DNA of 64,000 nucleotides, taken from positions 18,383 through 82,382 of the forward strand of contig JANJWO010000033.1 of NCBI GenBank assembly GCA_024709485.1, in the 5' to 3' direction. Made by a program: the position numbers and the translations under genes. The notes under the pieces are model-generated. The model saw nothing but the letters and a program-made list of their open reading frames with translations. It was not told the DNA's origin and did not search any database. This DNA comes from Hydrogenophilaceae bacterium (GTDB lineage: Bacteria > Pseudomonadota > Gammaproteobacteria > Burkholderiales > Thiobacillaceae). Position 1 is the stretch's first letter, and every line of letters begins with the position of its first letter. This document shows positions 10,149 to 19,574 of this stretch, one piece after another.

Positions 10149-11408
10149 ATGAGCAATAACCTGCAAAGCGTCCGCGGCATGAACGACATGCTGCCGCAGG
10201 ATGCCGACACCTGGCGGTTTTTCGAGGACACGGTGAAAGCCTGGCTGGCGAGCTACGGCTACCGCGAAATCCGTACGCCCATCCTGGAGCATACCGCGCT
10301 GTTCAAGCGCGCCATCGGCGAGGTGACCGACATCGTCGAGAAGGAAATGTACACCTTCGTCGACGAACTCAACGGCGAGTCGCTGACCCTGCGCCCCGAG
10401 GGCACGGCCTCGTGCGTGCGTTCCGCGATCCAGAACAATCTGCTGTACGACGGCGGCAAGCGCCTGTGGTACATGGGCCCGATGTTCCGCCACGAGCGCC
10501 CGCAGAAGGGCCGCTACCGCCAGTTCCATCAGGTCGGCGTGGAGGCGCTGGGTTTCGCCGGCCCCGACACCGACGCCGAGCACATCCTGATGAGCGCCGA
10601 TCTGTGGCAGCGGCTGGGCGTGTCGCCGGTGCTGGAACTCAATACCCTGGGAGATTCTGAGGCGCGCCGCCGCCACCGCGAGCGCCTGATCAAGCACTTC
10701 GAGGCCAATCTCGACGTGCTCGACGAGGACGCCAGGCGCCGCCTGCACAGCAACCCGCTGCGCATCCTCGACACCAAGAACCCGGCGATGCAGGCGCTGG
10801 TCGAGGCCGCGCCCAAGCTCATGGACGACCTCGACGAGGAATCGCTCGCGCATTTCGAGGCGCTGCGGAAGCTTTTGCACGAGCTCGGCATCGCCTACCG
10901 CATCAACACCCGCCTGGTGCGCGGCCTGGACTATTACAATCGCACCGTGTTCGAATGGGTGACCGACAAGCTCGGCGCCCAGGGCACGGTGTGCGCGGGC
11001 GGGCGCTTCGACGGCCTGATCGGGCAGCTGGGCGGCAAGCCGGCCCCGGCCTGCGGTTTCGCCATGGGCATCGAGCGCCTCTTGGCGCTGCTGGAGATCG
11101 AGGGCGTGCAGCCTGCGGCCTACGCGCCCGATGTCTATCTCGTGCATGCCGGCGAGGCGGCGGCAAGCTGGGCCTGGCAGGTGGCGCGCGGCCTGCGCGG
11201 TCGGGGCATCTCGGTCGCCATGCACGCGGGCGGCGGCAGCTTCAAGTCGCAGATGAAAAAGGCCGACGCCAGCGGCGCGCGCTATGCGGCGGTGATCGGC
11301 GACAACGAGGCGGCGACAAGCAGGCTGATGCTGAAACCGCTGCGCGAGGCCGCGGAACAGGCCAGCCTGGGGCTGGACGAGGCCGTGGATATTTTGTTGC
11401 ATGGATGA
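10149..11408 (+). CDS. hisS: Histidyl-tRNA synthetase
   Basis: A 419-residue class II aminoacyl-tRNA synthetase, full length. Visible motifs are motif 1 (around REIRTPILE), motif 2 ([19 protein letters not shown]), the histidine-A motifs ([14 protein letters not shown]) and motif 3 ([10 protein letters not shown]), plus the C-terminal anticodon-binding domain. I chose ATG 10149 ([13 protein letters not shown]). A longer reading would start inside the repeat element and encode a Leu/Pro repeat. No Shine-Dalgarno is evident; the hairpin arm occupies that position. Confidence 0.96.
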   Translation: MSNNLQSVRGMNDMLPQDADTWRFFEDTVKAWLASYGYREIRTPILEHTALFKRAIGEVTDIVEKEMYTFVDELNGESLTLRPEGTASCVRSAIQNNLLYDGGKRLWYMGPMFRHERPQKGRYRQFHQVGVEALGFAGPDTDAEHILMSADLWQRLGVSPVLELNTLGDSEARRRHRERLIKHFEANLDVLDEDARRRLHSNPLRILDTKNPAMQALVEAAPKLMDDLDEESLAHFEALRKLLHELGIAYRINTRLVRGLDYYNRTVFEWVTDKLGAQGTVCAGGRFDGLIGQLGGKPAPACGFAMGIERLLALLEIEGVQPAAYAPDVYLVHAGEAAASWAWQVARGLRGRGISVAMHAGGGSFKSQMKKADASGARYAAVIGDNEAATSRLMLKPLREAAEQASLGLDEAVDILLHG

Positions 11409-11414
11409 AACTCA

Positions 11415-11507
11415 GAACAAGGAGGACAAGAGGACTGGAGTAAGGCGATGTGGAAACGATTCAGGCATGAATAAAAGTTTCCTCTTGTCCTCATGTCCTC
11501 TTTGTTC
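11415..11507 (+). repeat. ACAAG-type modular hairpin (hisS-yfgM)
   Basis: The left arm (11415-11435) and right arm (11481-11507) are imperfect inverted repeats in a roughly 9-nt rhythm built on GRACAAGRR. The loop is about 45 nt. It has the same size, position and three-module right arm as the CAGAGG elements but a different module sequence. No U tract follows. Confidence 0.7.
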
Positions 11508-11537
11508 AAATAGATAAAGTCAAACCAAGGAAGCAAG

Positions 11538-12179
11538 ATGGCGGCATTCGATCTGGAAGAACAGGAACAACTTGAAGCGCTGAAAGCGTGGTGGAAGCGC
11601 TGGGGCAATTACGTGATTTACGGCCTCTCCGCGCTGCTGATCGCCGTGGCCGGCTTCCAGTACTGGCGAAGCCATACGGCCGCGCAGTCGGCGGAAGCGG
11701 CGGTGCATTTCGAAAACCTGAACAACGCGCTGGAAGCTGGCGACAACCAGGCCGCCAAGGTGCAGGGCGCGCTGCTGATGGACAAGTACGGCAGCACGCC
11801 CTACGCCACGCGCGCCGCCATGCTGATCGCCAGCCTCAACGTCCAGGGCAAGGATGCGAAAAGCGCCAAGGCGCAGCTGGAATGGGTGATCGAGCGCACC
11901 AAGGAGGCCGCATTGCGCGACGTTTCGCGCCTGCGCCTGGCCGGCCTGCTGCTGGACGAGAAGAATTACGAGGGCGCGCTGAAGCAGTTGAGCGCATCGC
12001 ACACCGATGCCTACGGGCCGCGCTTCGACGATCTCAGGGGCGATGTCTATCTGGCCCAGGGCAAGGCCGCCGAGGCGCGCGCAGCTTATTCGGCCGCCTA
12101 TGCCAGGCTCAAGGAAAGCGACCCGCTGTACGGCGTGGTGGGAATGAAGCTCGATGCGCTTGGAGGTCCCGCCAAATGA
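11538..12179 (+). CDS. yfgM: YfgM-like ancillary SecYEG translocon subunit (TPR)
   Basis: A 213-residue inner-membrane protein with a short cytoplasmic N terminus, one membrane segment (about 24-42, NYVIYGLSALLIAVAGF) and a periplasmic TPR domain. It matches the YfgM/DUF2133 family, which works with SecYEG and periplasmic chaperones. The Shine-Dalgarno AAGGAA precedes the ATG. The stop overlaps the bamB start, the standard yfgM-bamB-der arrangement. Confidence 0.93.
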   Translation: MAAFDLEEQEQLEALKAWWKRWGNYVIYGLSALLIAVAGFQYWRSHTAAQSAEAAVHFENLNNALEAGDNQAAKVQGALLMDKYGSTPYATRAAMLIASLNVQGKDAKSAKAQLEWVIERTKEAALRDVSRLRLAGLLLDEKNYEGALKQLSASHTDAYGPRFDDLRGDVYLAQGKAAEARAAYSAAYARLKESDPLYGVVGMKLDALGGPAK

Positions 12180-13357
12180 AGAACACCGCGCTTCGCGTTG
12201 CGTTCGCCGCCTTGATGACTGCCGGCCTGCTGGGCGGCTGCGGCATGCTCGGCAAGACCACCGACACCGTGGCGGGCTGGTTCAGCTTCGGCAAAAAGCG
12301 CCTGGCCGAGCCCGCGCCGCTGGTGCAGTTCGCGCAGCAGCGCGCGATGTCGCGCGCCTGGGCGGCGACGGCGGGCGAAGCCGGACGCGGCATGTTCGAG
12401 CCGGCCGTGGACGGCGGCGCGGTGTTCGCTGCGGGCGAATCCGGGCGCGTGGTGCGCATCAATCTGCAAAGCGGCGCCGAAACCTGGCGCGCCGATACCG
12501 GCAGGAAGCTTTCGGCCGGGGTGGGCGTGGGCTCCGGCCTGGTGCTGGTCGGCGGGCTCAAGGGCGAGCTCATTGCGCTTGACGCGGCGAGCGGCGCCAA
12601 GCGCTGGGAAGTCAGCCTGAGCGGCGTCGCGGTCGCGCCGCCCGCGGTGGACGGCGATCTGGTCGTCGTGCGCACCGGCAACGGCCAGGTGCATGGTCTC
12701 AACATCGCCGACGGCAGCCGCAAGTGGCTTTACTCGCGCCAGCTGCCGGCGTTGTCCCTGCAAGGCGTCTCCGCGCTGGCGATCAAGGACGGCGTGGCCT
12801 ATGCCGGCTTCCCCGGCGGCAAGCTGGCGGCGATCCAGCTGTCCAGCGGCCTGCAGGCCTGGGAGGCTTCCGTCAGCATGCCGCGCGGCGCCACCGAGCT
12901 CGAGCGCGTGAACGATGTGGTGGGCACGCCCGCGCTGGACGGGCAGCGCGTGTGCGCCGTGACCTACCAGGGGCGCGTGGCCTGTTTCGACCGCGTCCGC
13001 GGCAGTCTGATCTGGGCGCGCGAAACCTCGAGCGACTCGGGCCTGTCGATGGATGCGCAGTACGTCTATGTCACCGACGACAAGGACGCCGTGACCGCCT
13101 ATGACAAGGATACCGGCCGTGCGGCCTGGCGCCAGGACAAGCTCGCCAACCGCAAGCTGACCGCGCCGCTGTCGCTTGGCAAGTACGTGGTGGTTGCCGA
13201 CCTCGAAGGCTATGTCCATCTGATTTCCGCCGAGGACGGCAGCTTCGCCGCGCGCGCGCAGGCCGACGGCCTGGTGCGCGCCGCGCCCATCGACATCGGC
13301 CCCGGTTTCGCGGTGCAGAGCGTGAAAGGCGGCGTGACCGCGTTCAAGCTAAATTAA
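12176..13357 (+). CDS. bamB: Outer-membrane assembly lipoprotein BamB
   Basis: A 393-residue lipoprotein with signal peptide and lipobox LGGC (Cys about 22), followed by an eight-bladed PQQ-type beta-propeller (repeated GS/DG-containing blades such as GGLKGELIALDAASGAKRWE). BamB supports BamA in inserting outer-membrane proteins; bamA itself is in this window at 41019. The start overlaps the yfgM stop by ATGA. Confidence 0.95.
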   Translation: MKNTALRVAFAALMTAGLLGGCGMLGKTTDTVAGWFSFGKKRLAEPAPLVQFAQQRAMSRAWAATAGEAGRGMFEPAVDGGAVFAAGESGRVVRINLQSGAETWRADTGRKLSAGVGVGSGLVLVGGLKGELIALDAASGAKRWEVSLSGVAVAPPAVDGDLVVVRTGNGQVHGLNIADGSRKWLYSRQLPALSLQGVSALAIKDGVAYAGFPGGKLAAIQLSSGLQAWEASVSMPRGATELERVNDVVGTPALDGQRVCAVTYQGRVACFDRVRGSLIWARETSSDSGLSMDAQYVYVTDDKDAVTAYDKDTGRAAWRQDKLANRKLTAPLSLGKYVVVADLEGYVHLISAEDGSFAARAQADGLVRAAPIDIGPGFAVQSVKGGVTAFKLN

Positions 13358-13387
13358 TGCCCGGCGACGCCATTTGAGATTCGATTA

Positions 13388-13461
13388 ACACAGAGGAAGC
13401 AGTGGGAGCAGAGGAAGGCATCATTTCTTCTAACCCTCTGTTTCCTCTGATAGCTCTGTGT
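13388..13461 (+). repeat. CAGAGG modular hairpin, copy 2 (bamB-der)
   Basis: Three 9-nt modules run forward (13388-13414, the middle one altered to CAGTGG) and three run inverted (13435-13461), with a 20-nt loop. It ends 12 nt before the der start codon, where no clear Shine-Dalgarno is seen. Confidence 0.88.
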
Positions 13462-13473
13462 AGATAGGCTTTT

Positions 13474-14895
13474 ATGCTGCCCACCCTCGTGCTTGTCGGC
13501 CGTCCCAATGTCGGCAAGTCCACTCTCTTCAACCGGCTGACCAAGAGCCGCGATGCCCTGGTGCACGACCAGCCGGGGCTGACGCGCGACCGCCACTACG
13601 GCCGCGGGCGGGTGGGCGACAAGCCCTATGTGGTGGTGGACACCGGCGGCCTCGAGCCGGTGGCGAAGGACGGCATCCTGCACGAAATGGCGCGCCAGAC
13701 CCTGCAGGCGATCGACGAGGCCGACGCGGTGGTGTTCCTGGTCGACGGCCGCCAGGGCCTGACGCCGCAGGACAAGGTCATTGCCGACCGGCTGCGCCGC
13801 GCGCGCTGCCCCGTGCACCTGGTGGTGAACAAGAGCGAGGGCATGAACCACGCCGTCGTCATTGCGGAATTCCACGAACTGGGCCTGGGCGAGCCGCTGG
13901 CGATTTCCGGCGCGCACGGCGAGGGCGTCAACGATCTCATCGACATCGCGCTGGCGCCGTTCGCGCCCGGGGCCGAAGAAGAGGAAGCGGCGGGCGGCCC
14001 GCGCATCGCCATCGTCGGCCGCCCCAATGCCGGCAAGTCCACCCTGGTCAACGCGCTCTTGGGCGAGGAGCGGGTGATCGCCTTCGACCAGCCCGGCACC
14101 ACGCGCGATTCCATCTACATCGACTTCGAGCGCGAGGGCAGGCACTACACCCTGATCGACACCGCCGGCGTCAGGAAGCGCGGCAAGGTGTTCGAGGCGG
14201 TGGAGAAGTTTTCCGTCATCAAGACCCTGCAGGCCATCGAGGACGCCAACGTTGTGGTGCTGGTGCTCGATGCGCAGGCGGAAATCTCCGAGCAGGACGC
14301 GCACATCGCCGGCTACATCCTGGAGGCCGGGCGTGCGCTGGTGGTGGCGGTCAACAAGTGGGACGGGCTCGACGAGTACACGCGCAGCGGCATCAAGCGC
14401 GACCTGGAAAGGAAGCTGGCCTTCCTGTCGTTCGCGCGCTTCCACTACATTTCCGCGTTGAAGGGCCAGGGCCTCGCCGCGCTGCTGAAAGACGTCGATG
14501 CCGCCTACGCCGCGGCCATGGCCAAGCTGCCCACGCCGAAGCTGACCCGCGTGCTGCTCGCCGCCACCGCCCAGCATTCGCCGCCGAAATCCGGGCTGTT
14601 CCGGCCCAAGCTCAAGTTCGCGCACCAGGGCGGCAGCAATCCGCCCGTCATCGTCATCCACGGCAACGCCGTGGGCAACGTGCAGCGTGACTATCAGCGC
14701 TATCTGGAAAACACTTTCCGCGAGGCCTTCAAGTTGCAGGGCACGCCGCTCAGGATCGAGTTCAAGGACGGCAGCAATCCCTTCGAGGGGCGCAAGGCCA
14801 AGCCGCCCACCGAGCGCGAACTCAACAAGGCGCGGCGCGAGAAACGCTTCCGCCGCCGGAAATTCGGCGCGGACACCAAGGGCACGCGCAGCTGA
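13474..14895 (+). CDS. der: Ribosome-assembly GTPase Der (EngA)
   Basis: A 473-residue protein with tandem G domains: P-loop 1 [12 protein letters not shown] (about 8) and P-loop 2 [12 protein letters not shown] (about 183). Switch motifs DTGG and DTAG and NKSE/NKWD specificity motifs are visible, followed by a C-terminal KH-like domain and a basic tail ([13 protein letters not shown]). Der acts in 50S subunit maturation. It follows bamB, as in other betaproteobacteria, but hfq is displaced downstream by two inserted genes. Confidence 0.97.
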   Translation: MLPTLVLVGRPNVGKSTLFNRLTKSRDALVHDQPGLTRDRHYGRGRVGDKPYVVVDTGGLEPVAKDGILHEMARQTLQAIDEADAVVFLVDGRQGLTPQDKVIADRLRRARCPVHLVVNKSEGMNHAVVIAEFHELGLGEPLAISGAHGEGVNDLIDIALAPFAPGAEEEEAAGGPRIAIVGRPNAGKSTLVNALLGEERVIAFDQPGTTRDSIYIDFEREGRHYTLIDTAGVRKRGKVFEAVEKFSVIKTLQAIEDANVVVLVLDAQAEISEQDAHIAGYILEAGRALVVAVNKWDGLDEYTRSGIKRDLERKLAFLSFARFHYISALKGQGLAALLKDVDAAYAAAMAKLPTPKLTRVLLAATAQHSPPKSGLFRPKLKFAHQGGSNPPVIVIHGNAVGNVQRDYQRYLENTFREAFKLQGTPLRIEFKDGSNPFEGRKAKPPTERELNKARREKRFRRRKFGADTKGTRS

Positions 14896-14915
14896 GCGCC
14901 GCTTGAATAAACCCG

Positions 14916-14942
14916 CTTGAATCGCGCATAAAGAGATTCAAG
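14916..14942. repeat. 8-bp inverted repeat after der
   Basis: CTTGAATC and GATTCAAG flank an 11-nt loop 20 bp after the der stop. There is no U tract, so it is at best a weak terminator or processing hairpin. Confidence 0.4.
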
Positions 14943-14997
14943 TCAGAAATTTCCGCGATCCCGCTATGCTCTGCGTTCTGTTGAAGAGTGACGAGCC

Positions 14998-16110
14998 ATG
15001 AGCGAAAAAGAAATCCGGGAAATCCGTTTGAACCCCATCGTGCCGACCGAGTCGGTGCTGGTGGCCACCGCGCGCTCCATGCGCCCCAAGAAGGCCGAGG
15101 ACCTCGCCCCGCGCGACACCCGCAAGCACGTGGAGACCTGCCCCTTCTGCCGCGGCAACGAGGACAAGACGCCGCCGGAAATCTTCCGCGTCGACGGCGA
15201 GGACGGCAACTGGGAACTGCGCCTGGTGCCCAATCTCTACCCGGTGCTGGGCGACGACCGCGAGAACGCCAATTTCACCTTCGGCCTGCAGCAGACCATC
15301 GACGGCTACGGGCGCCACGAGGTGTTCGTCGACCACCCCGACCACGGCGCCGCCGTGCAGGACATGAGCGAGGCGCACATCGAGAAGATGTTCCGCGCCT
15401 ACCGCCGGCGCATGGGCGAACTGTACGAATCCGACCCGCGCCTGAAATACGTGCTGGTGTTCAAGAACTTCGGCCCCGCCGCTGGCGCCTCGATTCCGCA
15501 CACCCACAGCCAGATCATCGCCATGCCGGTGGTGCCGGTCAACGTCGAAGCCGAGGTGAGGAACAGCGCCGAGTATTTCCGCAAGCACCACCGCTGCATC
15601 TTCTGCGCGCTGGTCGATGAGGCGCTTACCTTCGAGGCCACCATCTACGACCGCGCCTCCGGCGAGATCAGGCGCAAGGTCGACGTCGGCCAGTACGTGA
15701 TCGAGCGCGGCCAGCATTTCATCGCCGTGAAGCCCTTCGCCAGCCGCTTCGAGTGGGAAGTGCACATCCTGCCGCTGGTGCACTCCGCCGAGTTCCTCGA
15801 CACCCCGGACGACTGGCTGCCCGACCTCGCCCGCGTCATGCGCCGCACCATGGCCAGGCTCGACGCCGTCATCGGCGGCGCGCAGTACAACTTCTTCCTG
15901 CACTCTGTGCCGCATGGCGGCACAGCATCCAGCCATGGCGCGCCGCATGGCGAAGAAACCGGCGCGCATGCGGCGAGCTACCACTGGCACCTGGAAATCT
16001 GCCCGCGCACCTCCATCCCCACCGGCTTCGAGCTGGGCTCGGGCCTGTTTGTCAACACCATCAGCCCCGAAGGCGCCGCGCAGAAGCTGCGGGAGGTGGA
16101 TATAGATTGA
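14998..16110 (+). CDS. GalT-like nucleotidyltransferase (HIT superfamily)
   Basis: A 370-residue protein of the galactose-1-phosphate uridylyltransferase branch of the HIT superfamily. It has zinc-type cysteine pairs (CPFCRGNE about 44 and CIFCAL about 200), a PNLYPVL motif and an active-site-like HTHSQIIA. Classical GalT has HPHGQ, so substrate may differ. Just before the conserved YHWHLEICPR there is a roughly 20-residue His/Gly-rich insert (about 302-328). It lies between der and hfq, where no sugar-pathway neighbours are seen. GalT-type fold is confident; the sugar is not. Confidence 0.8.
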   Translation: MSEKEIREIRLNPIVPTESVLVATARSMRPKKAEDLAPRDTRKHVETCPFCRGNEDKTPPEIFRVDGEDGNWELRLVPNLYPVLGDDRENANFTFGLQQTIDGYGRHEVFVDHPDHGAAVQDMSEAHIEKMFRAYRRRMGELYESDPRLKYVLVFKNFGPAAGASIPHTHSQIIAMPVVPVNVEAEVRNSAEYFRKHHRCIFCALVDEALTFEATIYDRASGEIRRKVDVGQYVIERGQHFIAVKPFASRFEWEVHILPLVHSAEFLDTPDDWLPDLARVMRRTMARLDAVIGGAQYNFFLHSVPHGGTASSHGAPHGEETGAHAASYHWHLEICPRTSIPTGFELGSGLFVNTISPEGAAQKLREVDID

Positions 16111-16187
16111 GACAATAGTGCGGGTTTTGCCGGGCGCGCTGTATTATCCAGGCAGGAGTTAGGGAGTTATAACAAGGAGCAGCGAGT

Positions 16188-18029
16188 ATGGCGACGCCCT
16201 CCAATTCGAATTCGCCAGCTACAGGCGAGGCTGGCAATAACCGGGTCAACCCGGAGCGGCTGTACACGCTGTGGGAGCTTGCCACCCGGCAGCATCCGGA
16301 CGATGAATCGCGCATCCGGGCGATACTGGCCGAGTCCTGCCAGGCGATGGGGCTGGATATCGCCCTGGTGGGCGAAATCGGGAACGGCGAATACCGCATC
16401 CGCCACGCCTACGACGCGGCGCGGCGCTTTGATGTCGACATGGCGCTGCCGCTTGCCGACACGCCCTGCCAAAGCGTGGTGGAACGGGAGGAAACCGTGT
16501 TTCAGCCCGATCTTGCCGAGAATTCCGCGCTGGGCGCCCTGCCGGTTATTTCCCAACTTGGCTTGCAGGTCTACGTGGGCACGCCGATCCGCATCGATGG
16601 CAGGCTGTGGGGGGTGCTGACCTTTGCCGGCGCCGCCACGCAACACGTTTCGCTGCAGCAGGAAGACCTGGCCTTCATCGAGTTGATCGCCAGCTGGATC
16701 GGCATGCTGCAAAAACAGGCCATGCAGAACGCCAGCCTGCAAAAGCTTGCGCTGACCGATGAACTGACCGGCCTGCCCAACCGGCGCGCCGCGGAAGCGC
16801 GGCTGCAGGAGGAGATTGCCCGCGCCAGGCGTCACAACCAGACATTTGTGCTCGGCCTGGTCGATCTCGATCATTTCAAGCTCATCAACGACCGCTACGG
16901 CCATCGCGTCGGCGACGAGGCGCTGGCCAGCTTCGCCGGCTTTTTTCTGGAGCACCTGCGCGCGGAGGACTGGGTCGCGCGCTGGGGCGGCGAGGAATTC
17001 CTGGTGTGCCTGCACACCGCGGACATCGGAGAGGCGGAGTCGGTTTTCCAGCGGCTGCGCGAGGCGCTCAGGCATCGTCCCTTCGAGACTTCGGCCGGCG
17101 CCATTCACCTGACGCTGAGCGTCGGGCTGGCTCAATTCGATCTGGATAAAGACACCCAGGACATGCTGCTGGCCAGCCTGGACAGCAATCTGTACGAAGC
17201 CAAGTCGCGCGGGCGCGACCGCATCATTAGCAGCACGCACGGGCTGGGCATGCTGCAGATGGCGACGCTGTTGAAGGCCGCGGCGGCCGAGGGCCGCATC
17301 CTGGCGGCATATCAGCCCATCGTCGACCTGAGCACGCGCCAAGTGGTGGCGGACGAGGCCCTGGCCCGCCTGCAGACGCCGGGCGGTGAAATACTGCCTG
17401 CGGCGAGCTTCATCGATGCCGCGGAGGGCCTGAACCTGATGGCCGAGATCGACAGCATCGTCGCCGCTCTCACCATGGGGCGCTGCGCGCAAAATCTCGC
17501 CTCGGGGGCGTTGAGCCAGCAGTTTGCGCATTTCATCAACCTGTCGCCGCAGTTCCTGGCGAGGCGCGATCTGGTTCAAAAGCTTTTGGCGCGCGCGCAT
17601 GAGTATTGCGGAAGCTGCGGCGTCGACATGGGGCCGGTCAAGCCCATCGTGTTCGAAATCACCGAGCGCCAGGCCATCATGAATCTGAACACGCTGGAGG
17701 AGGATCTCAAATACCTGCTCGATTTCGGCTTCCGGCTGGCGCTGGACGATTTCGGCAGCGGCTATTCTTCCTTTCTCTATCTCTCGCGCCTGCCGATCAG
17801 CTTTCTCAAGATCGAAGGCTGGATGATCCAGAACATGCAATACAACGCCAAGGCGCTCGACCTGATCAAGTCGCTGGTGGACTTTGCCCGCAACCAGGGG
17901 ATCACCACCATCGCCGAGGGCGTGGAGGACGAGGGCACGGCGCGCAGACTGCAGGCAGTCGGGGTGGACTGGGCGCAGGGTTACCATTTTGGCCGCCCGG
18001 AGCTGCTCGAGGCCAAACCGGCCCGATGA
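16188..18029 (+). CDS. GAF-GGDEF-EAL cyclic-di-GMP turnover protein
   Basis: A 613-residue cytoplasmic protein. GAF sensor domain (about 25-180), GGDEF domain (about 185-345) with an active GGEEF (267-271) and an RxxD inhibitory site (RAED 258-261) five residues upstream, then EAL domain (about 360-605). EAL residues seen are DEALARL, INLSPQF, FEITE, DDFGSG, AEGVE and QGYHFGRP. The usual KID is KIE here. Both synthesis and breakdown of c-di-GMP look possible; net direction is not predictable. The Shine-Dalgarno AAGGAG precedes the ATG. Confidence 0.93.
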   Translation: MATPSNSNSPATGEAGNNRVNPERLYTLWELATRQHPDDESRIRAILAESCQAMGLDIALVGEIGNGEYRIRHAYDAARRFDVDMALPLADTPCQSVVEREETVFQPDLAENSALGALPVISQLGLQVYVGTPIRIDGRLWGVLTFAGAATQHVSLQQEDLAFIELIASWIGMLQKQAMQNASLQKLALTDELTGLPNRRAAEARLQEEIARARRHNQTFVLGLVDLDHFKLINDRYGHRVGDEALASFAGFFLEHLRAEDWVARWGGEEFLVCLHTADIGEAESVFQRLREALRHRPFETSAGAIHLTLSVGLAQFDLDKDTQDMLLASLDSNLYEAKSRGRDRIISSTHGLGMLQMATLLKAAAAEGRILAAYQPIVDLSTRQVVADEALARLQTPGGEILPAASFIDAAEGLNLMAEIDSIVAALTMGRCAQNLASGALSQQFAHFINLSPQFLARRDLVQKLLARAHEYCGSCGVDMGPVKPIVFEITERQAIMNLNTLEEDLKYLLDFGFRLALDDFGSGYSSFLYLSRLPISFLKIEGWMIQNMQYNAKALDLIKSLVDFARNQGITTIAEGVEDEGTARRLQAVGVDWAQGYHFGRPELLEAKPAR

Positions 18030-18150
18030 GGCCGGCGTTTCGCGCACAATTTTCAGGCTTTCGTCTAGAATTGAACAAGTTGGTCGGGAAGGGCTTGAAA
18101 ACACCGCAGGCCGACCCAATAACACAAGAGACAACAACAGGAGAGCCATA

Positions 18151-18390
18151 ATGGCCGGCAAACCCCAACTGCTTCAAGACCCGTTTCTGAATGCCTTACG
18201 CAAGGAGCATGTTCCGGTATCCATCTATCTGGTAAACGGCATCAAGCTGCAAGGGCAGGTGGATGCGTTCGACCAGTACGTGGTGCTGCTCAAGAATTCC
18301 GTCACCCAGATGGTATACAAGCACGCGATCTCCACGGTGGTGCCGTCGCGCGCGATCAGCTGGCAGGGCGGCGAGGAAGACAATCCCTAG
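18151..18390 (+). CDS. hfq: RNA chaperone Hfq
   Basis: A 79-residue Sm-like protein. Sm1 is intact ([27 protein letters not shown]) and Sm2 contains [10 protein letters not shown]; the acidic C-terminal tail is short (GGEEDNP). It forms hexamers that pair small RNAs with mRNAs. AGGAG lies just before ATG 18151. A possible -10 (TAGAAT, 18066-18071) precedes it without a convincing -35. It is followed by hflX as in most proteobacteria. Confidence 0.97.
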   Translation: MAGKPQLLQDPFLNALRKEHVPVSIYLVNGIKLQGQVDAFDQYVVLLKNSVTQMVYKHAISTVVPSRAISWQGGEEDNP

Positions 18391-18406
18391 CCTACGGTAA
18401 TCAGCC

Positions 18407-19552
18407 CTGTTTGAACGCCCCACGGGCGGCGAACGCGCGCTGCTCGTCTCTCTCGATTTCGACACCCCGGATTACGCAGAAAGCACCGAGGAATTCCAGC
18501 GCCTGGCGGAGTCCGCCGGGCTGCAGCTCGGCGGATTGATCAAGGGCAGGCGCAGCCGCCCCGATCCGCGTTTCTTCGCCGGCAGCGGCAAGGCTGATGA
18601 AATCGCCGCGGCCGTGCGCGACAGCGGCGCCGAAGTGGTGCTGTTCAATCACGAACTGTCCCCCGCCCAGGAGCGCAATCTGGAGCGCCACGTCCAGGCG
18701 CGCGTGGTGGATCGGGTGACTCTGATCCTGGACATTTTCGCCAGCCGCGCGCAGAGCGCGGAGGGCAAGCTGCAGGTGGAACTCGCGCAGTTGCAGCATC
18801 TGTCCACGCGCCTGGTCAGGGGCTGGACCCACCTGGAGCGGCAAAAGGGCGGCATCGGCCTGCGCGGCCCGGGCGAAACCCAGCTCGAAACCGACCGCCG
18901 CCTGCTGGGCGACCGCGTCAAGGCGCTGAAAACCCGCCTCGGCAAGCTTTCGAAACAACGCCAGACCCAGCGCCGCGCGCGCGGCCGCAACCGGGTCAAG
19001 ACCCTGGCCCTGGTGGGCTACACCAACGCCGGCAAGTCCACGCTGTTCAACGCGCTGACGCGCGCCGGCGCCTATGCTGCCGACCAGCTGTTCGCCACCC
19101 TCGACACCACCAGCCGCAAGCTCTACCTGCAGGGGCTGGGGGAAGTGGTCGTTTCGGACACCGTCGACTTCATCAGCGACCTGCCGCACAGCCTGATCGC
19201 GGCTTTCCGCGCCACCCTGGAGGCCACCGCCGAGGCCGACCTGCTGCTGCACGTGGTGGACAGCGCCAGCCCCAACCGCGACCGCCAGATGTACGAGGTG
19301 GACAAGGTGCTGGCCGAGATCGGCGCCGGCGGGGTGCCGCAACTGCTGGTCTACAACAAGATCGACCTGAGCGGCGCGGCGCCGGGGGCCGAGAAGGACG
19401 AATATGGTAAACTTCGGGCCGTTCGCGTTTCCGCCAGGACCGGCGCGGGTCTCGATGACTTGCGACGCGCGCTGGCGGAAATTTTGTTGATGGAGCGGCC
19501 GGATGGCGGCGCGGTTATCGCCCGTGCCGACAGGAATGACCTGACTCTCTGA
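18407..19552 (+). CDS. hflX: GTPase HflX, probable CTG start
   Basis: A 381-residue ribosome-associated GTPase. Its P-loop is GYTNAGKSTLFNAL, and it has the HflX N-terminal domain (VVLFNHELSPAQERNLE, GKLQVELAQL) and the RGPGETQLETDRR linker. Homology begins at LFERPTGGERALLV, which needs the codon CTG at 18407. An in-frame TAA lies just two codons further upstream, and the next standard start is TTG 18536, which would remove about 43 conserved residues. HflX splits stalled or heat-damaged ribosomes. It sits 16 bp after hfq and before hflK/hflC. Confidence 0.9.
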   Translation: MFERPTGGERALLVSLDFDTPDYAESTEEFQRLAESAGLQLGGLIKGRRSRPDPRFFAGSGKADEIAAAVRDSGAEVVLFNHELSPAQERNLERHVQARVVDRVTLILDIFASRAQSAEGKLQVELAQLQHLSTRLVRGWTHLERQKGGIGLRGPGETQLETDRRLLGDRVKALKTRLGKLSKQRQTQRRARGRNRVKTLALVGYTNAGKSTLFNALTRAGAYAADQLFATLDTTSRKLYLQGLGEVVVSDTVDFISDLPHSLIAAFRATLEATAEADLLLHVVDSASPNRDRQMYEVDKVLAEIGAGGVPQLLVYNKIDLSGAAPGAEKDEYGKLRAVRVSARTGAGLDDLRRALAEILLMERPDGGAVIARADRNDLTL

Positions 19553-19574
19553 AACCTCTGATTGCATAGACGAC

